Source: an uncultured Clostridia bacterium
GTDB taxonomy: Bacteria; Bacillota; Clostridia; Christensenellales; Pumilibacteraceae
Assembly: GCA_947086925.1 (NCBI GenBank)
Contig: CAMUAL010000035.1
Coordinates: 1 to 15,952 of the forward strand
Length of the DNA stretch: 15,952 nucleotides
Reading direction: 5' to 3'
Made by a program: the position numbers and the translations under genes. Below the pieces are notes generated by a model. It searched no databases, was not told where the DNA came from, and saw nothing but the letters and a program-made list of their open reading frames with translations. Positions 13,174-15,952 of the stretch are shown in pieces; positions within the stretch are counted from its first letter, which is position 1, and each line of letters opens with the position of its first letter.

Positions 13174-14094
13174 ATGGCATTTACGGCTAAGGATGTTGCA
13201 AAATTAAGAGAACAAACCGGTGCGGGCATGATGGACTGCAAAAAGGCCCTCACGGCTACCGACGGCGACATGGAAAAAGCTGCTGAATATCTTCGCGAGC
13301 AGGGCGTTAATATTGCCGCGAAAAAAGCTTCTCGCATAGCAAGCGAAGGCGCAGTTGCCGCTTTTGTTACCGATAACGGCAAAGTGGGCGCACTTGCGGA
13401 AGTAAACTGCGAATCGGACTTCGTTGCGAAATCCGAACCTTTTGTCGAACTCAGCACCGCGGTTGCACGTCAGGTAGCGGAAACGAATCCCGCCGACGTG
13501 GAAACTTTGCTTGCGTCAAAGGCGGGCAAGTCTACCGTTACCGAACTTGTAAACAACGCTACCGCTAAAATAGGCGAAAAACTTTCGGTTCGCAGATTCG
13601 TGCGTTTCGAAACAAAAAGCGGTCATCAGGAATTTTATTTGCATATGGGCGGTAAAATCGGCGTATTGCTCGAAGTCGAAACCGCTTCCGATTTAAGCAA
13701 AAACGCGGATTTTAAAACAATGTGCCACGATATTGCCATGCACATTGCGGCATCTTCTCCCAAGTATGTTTACCCCGAAGAAGTACCTGCCGCCGAGACC
13801 GAGCACGAAAAAGAAATACTTAAAACTCAGGCAATGAACGAGGGTAAGCCCGCCGCAGTTGCCGAGAAAATCATTGCGGGACGTATCAAAAAGTTCTATA
13901 AGGAAATTTGCTTAGTCGAACAGGAATTTGTTAAGAATCCCGATGTTACGGTAGGTCAGCTTGTTGCGGATTTCGCTAAGAAAGTCGGAACTGCCGTTAA
14001 GATTTCCCGATTCGCTTGTTTTGTAATGGGCGAAGGTCTTGAAAAGAAGGTTGACAACTTAGCGGAAGAAGTTGCTAAGATGCAAAACAAATAA
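13174..14094 (+). CDS. tsf: Elongation factor Ts
   Basis: Guanine-nucleotide exchange factor that recycles EF-Tu-GDP. The 306-aa product starts with the UBA-like domain (LREQTGAGMMDCKKAL, residues 11-26). The EF-Tu-contacting ESDFV motif is at 80-84, and the core region follows, with LHMGGKIGVLLEV near 152-164. A second subdomain extends to the C-terminal helix. It is slightly longer than the 283 residues of E. coli and similar to Gram-positive forms. ATG 13174 is preceded by AAGGAGG overlapping the rpsB stop, so translation follows rpsB closely. A strong terminator 17 nt after its stop separates it from pyrH. Confidence 0.97.
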   Translation: MAFTAKDVAKLREQTGAGMMDCKKALTATDGDMEKAAEYLREQGVNIAAKKASRIASEGAVAAFVTDNGKVGALAEVNCESDFVAKSEPFVELSTAVARQVAETNPADVETLLASKAGKSTVTELVNNATAKIGEKLSVRRFVRFETKSGHQEFYLHMGGKIGVLLEVETASDLSKNADFKTMCHDIAMHIAASSPKYVYPEEVPAAETEHEKEILKTQAMNEGKPAAVAEKIIAGRIKKFYKEICLVEQEFVKNPDVTVGQLVADFAKKVGTAVKISRFACFVMGEGLEKKVDNLAEEVAKMQNK

Positions 14095-14111
14095 TTCGAT
14101 TGATTTAAAAC

Positions 14112-14143
14112 GGGACACCGAAGTTTTGGTGTCCCATTCTTTT
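14112..14143 (+). terminator. Intrinsic terminator between tsf and pyrH
   Basis: GGGACACC (14112-14119) / GGTGTCCC (14128-14135), a perfect 8-bp GC-rich stem with an 8-nt loop, followed by ATTCTTTT (14136-14143). Confidence 0.88.
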
Positions 14144-14169
14144 ATAAGCAATATAAAGTTAAATATAAC
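14141..14169 (+). promoter_or_regulatory. Weak candidate promoter for pyrH
   Basis: TTTATA (14141-14146), 17 bp, then TATAAC (14164-14169). No extended -10. It would start near 14176, inside the SD. Some promoter is expected because a terminator precedes pyrH, but the AT-rich sequence makes this assignment tentative. Confidence 0.4.
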
Positions 14170-14184
14170 ATAAAGGCGGTAGTT

Positions 14185-14880
14185 ATGTACAAACGAATTT
14201 TATTGAAAATCAGCGGCGAAGCTCTTGCGGGCAAAAAAGGCGTCGGTATAGATGCGGAAACTGTGAACAGAGTTGTAGCGCAGCTTGTCGAACTTCACAA
14301 CAAGGGCATAGAAATAGCAGTAGTGGTAGGCGGAGGCAATTTTTGGCGCGGCCGTCAGGGTACGGATATGGACCGCGTAACCGCCGACCATATGGGCATG
14401 CTTGCAACCATTATGAACGCGCTCGCGCTTCAAGACGCAATCGAACGCAAGGGGGTGCAGTCACGCGTTCAGACCGCGCTCAGTATTCCCGCGGTTGCCG
14501 AGCCGTATATTTTGCGAAAAGCGTTAAAGCACTTCGATTGCGGACGCATAGTAATATTTGCGTGCGGAACGGGTAATCCGTATTTTTCAACCGATTCCGG
14601 TGCGGCTCTGCGTGCCGCCGAGATAAAAGCCGACGTGCTTTTAATGGCTAAAAACGTAGACGGTCTTTACGATTCCGACCCCAAAACAAATCCTAAGGCA
14701 AAAAAATTCGATAAGATTTCGTACATGGACGTTATCAATAAAGAGCTTCATCTTATGGATATCACAAGTATAACCATGTGCATGGAAAACAATATTCCTA
14801 TTATCGCGTTCGGGCTTGACAGCGAAAACGGACTTGTACGCGCGGCAATGGGTGAAAAAGTAGGCACAATAATCGGTTAA
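14185..14880 (+). CDS. pyrH: Uridylate (UMP) kinase
   Basis: Bacterial UMP kinase of the amino-acid-kinase fold: UMP + ATP to UDP + ADP in pyrimidine nucleotide synthesis, normally hexameric and allosterically controlled. The 231-aa product, at the short end of the family, begins MYKRILLKISGEAL with the K8-x-SGE phosphate-binding motif. It has GGGNFWRG (49-56), ADHMGMLATIMNALALQ (67-83), TGNPYFSTDSGAALRA (129-144) and KNVDGLYDSDP (156-166). ATG 14185 has a modest SD, AAAGGCGG (14172-14179). It sits in the canonical tsf-pyrH-frr order but is separated from tsf by a terminator and from frr by a promoter, so it may be regulated separately. Confidence 0.97.
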   Translation: MYKRILLKISGEALAGKKGVGIDAETVNRVVAQLVELHNKGIEIAVVVGGGNFWRGRQGTDMDRVTADHMGMLATIMNALALQDAIERKGVQSRVQTALSIPAVAEPYILRKALKHFDCGRIVIFACGTGNPYFSTDSGAALRAAEIKADVLLMAKNVDGLYDSDPKTNPKAKKFDKISYMDVINKELHLMDITSITMCMENNIPIIAFGLDSENGLVRAAMGEKVGTIIG

Positions 14881-14885
14881 AACAG

Positions 14886-14914
14886 TTGTGTTATCTTCGT
14901 CGATTTGTTATAAT
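14886..14914 (+). promoter_or_regulatory. Extended -10 promoter for frr-uppS
   Basis: TTGTGT (14886-14891), a 17-bp spacer ending in TGT, then TATAAT (14909-14914). The predicted start is near 14921, about 20 nt before ATG 14941, with GGAGG at 14930-14934. Confidence 0.7.
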
Positions 14915-14940
14915 TTATAAAAAGGTTTCGGAGGCTAAAC

Positions 14941-15516
14941 ATGGCAATTTCAAATCCACAGGTGCAAGAAGAATTCGATAAATACGAGGTTAAACTCGGC
15001 AAGGCGTTCGACCACTTGAAATCGGAGTTTTTATCCATACGCGCGGGCAGAGCTAACCCGCAAATACTCAATAAAATCACGGTAGATTATTACGGTACTC
15101 CCACGCCGCTTTCGCAAATGGCTACTATAACAGTGCCGGAAGCAAGAATGCTTGTAATTTCTTTGTATGACGTTAGCATGCTCAAAGAAGTTGTAAAGGC
15201 AATAAATGCGTCGGATATAGGCATTAACCCCACGGACGACGGCAAAACGATTCGTCTTGTTTTTCCGCAACTCACCGAGGAACGCCGCCGCGATTTGACA
15301 AAGCAAATCAAGAAGATAGCGGAAGAAACAAAAGTAATCTTACGCAACGAGCGCAGAGATATTATGGACAGCCTTAAAAAGCTTAAAAAAGACAGCGTTA
15401 TAACCGAGGACGACATAGCGTCGTATGAAAAAGACGTTCAGAAAGTTCTCGATAAGTACATCGAATCGGTAGATAAACTTTTAAAAGACAAGGAAACCGA
15501 GATACTTGAAATCTGA
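14941..15516 (+). CDS. frr: Ribosome recycling factor
   Basis: RRF, which splits post-termination ribosomes together with EF-G. The 191-aa product is near the usual 185. It has the domain I start with SIRAGRANP (32-40), the domain II block YYGTPTPLSQMA (50-61), DIGINPTDDGKTIRL (92-106), and the conserved LTEERRRDL (111-119) opening the long C-terminal helices of the three-helix bundle. ATG 14941 has GGAGG at 14930-14934. It has its own extended -10 promoter and overlaps uppS by 11 nt. Identity is not in doubt. Confidence 0.97.
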   Translation: MAISNPQVQEEFDKYEVKLGKAFDHLKSEFLSIRAGRANPQILNKITVDYYGTPTPLSQMATITVPEARMLVISLYDVSMLKEVVKAINASDIGINPTDDGKTIRLVFPQLTEERRRDLTKQIKKIAEETKVILRNERRDIMDSLKKLKKDSVITEDDIASYEKDVQKVLDKYIESVDKLLKDKETEILEI

Positions 15517-15952
15517 CGCTATACCCGAAAGACTGCCCGAGCATATCGCTTTTATAATGGACGGAAACGGCAGATGGGCGAAGAAACGCCTGATGCCGCG
15601 TAAGTTCGGACACCGCGAGGGCGTAAAAGCAATGCACAGAACGGTAAGTGCGTGTTTCGACATGAATATTCCGTATGTTACCGTTTACGCATTTTCAACC
15701 GAAAACAAAAAGCGTCCCGAAGACGAAGTGAAATCGCTGTTCTCTTTAATCGAGGAATATTTTTCCGAGTTTTTGGAGGACATGCTGAATAAAGACGTTC
15801 GCGTAACCGTAATGGGCGATATATCGTATTTTCCCGACAGTTTGCGCAATATAATAGTTAATGCGATAAGCAAAAGCGCGGACTGCAAGCACGGTACACT
15901 AAACATAGCGTTAAATTACGGAGCGCGAGATGAAATTCTGCGCGCGGTAAAT
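15506..15952 (+). CDS. uppS: Undecaprenyl diphosphate synthase (isoprenyl transferase), 3' end outside the window
   Basis: cis-Prenyltransferase adding isopentenyl units to farnesyl diphosphate to make the C55 lipid carrier for peptidoglycan and other wall polymers. The window holds the first 149 codons, with no stop before the edge. The diagnostic IMDGNGRWAKKR (17-28, catalytic D19) is followed by GHREG, YAFSTENKKRPEDEV and the start of the YGARDEI block. The proposed start is TTG 15506 within frr, with AGGA at 15491-15494; the next ATG in frame is already inside the catalytic motif, so the start must be upstream of it. The 11-nt overlap with frr suggests coupling. The order frr-uppS is standard in Firmicutes, where cdsA usually follows. 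Confidence 0.94.
   Translation, partial: MKSDAIPERLPEHIAFIMDGNGRWAKKRLMPRKFGHREGVKAMHRTVSACFDMNIPYVTVYAFSTENKKRPEDEVKSLFSLIEEYFSEFLEDMLNKDVRVTVMGDISYFPDSLRNIIVNAISKSADCKHGTLNIALNYGARDEILRAVN

Overview
The window reads as a chromosomal housekeeping region of a low-to-mid GC Gram-positive bacterium, most likely an uncultured member of the Clostridia. This rests on several signs. tRNA m5U54 formation uses the folate/FAD enzyme TrmFO. The gene order topA-trmFO-hslV-hslU, the neighbours ruvX-DUF1292, and the cluster rpsB-tsf-pyrH-frr-uppS all match Firmicutes. Shine-Dalgarno (SD) sites are AGGAGG-type, and several starts are TTG or GTG. I cannot name a genus. All genes lie on the + strand. I see no insertion sequence, prophage, CRISPR array, rRNA or tRNA.

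Layout. (1) 1-9083 is a dense run: topA (5' end outside the window), trmFO, hslV, hslU, hisS, tcdA, an RseC/MucC-like two-TM protein, and glyA. topA-trmFO, tcdA-rseC-like and rseC-like-glyA overlap by 4-10 nt. A promoter sits between trmFO and hslV, and an intrinsic terminator follows glyA. (2) 9143-11076 holds the cysteine desulfurase/Fe-S scaffold pair iscS-iscU, transcribed from its own promoter inside the glyA terminator tail, then a 58-aa YtxH-like membrane protein and a strong terminator. (3) 11089-11981 holds ruvX, which may be leaderless, and a DUF1292 protein with an unusual Cys/His/Asp-rich tail. (4) 11982-12378 is the only long gap. It carries tandem inverted repeats, phased A-tracts, the rpsB promoter and a structured leader of about 117 nt. 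(5) 12379-15952 holds rpsB-tsf, a terminator, pyrH, another promoter, and frr-uppS (3' end outside the window).

Functional themes are translation and tRNA biology (HisRS, TrmFO, TcdA, S2, EF-Ts, RRF), DNA topology and Holliday-junction/rRNA processing (TopA, RuvX), ATP-dependent proteolysis (HslUV), one-carbon supply (GlyA makes the CH2-THF that TrmFO uses), Fe-S assembly (IscS/IscU) and wall-lipid synthesis (UppS).

I found no clear new multi-gene system. The points most worth a second look are regulatory or small: the leaderless ruvX arrangement, the rpsB leader and its upstream A-tracts, the operator-like repeats before hslV, the metal-binding-like tail on the DUF1292 protein, and the RseC-like protein in a tRNA-modification/glyA operon.
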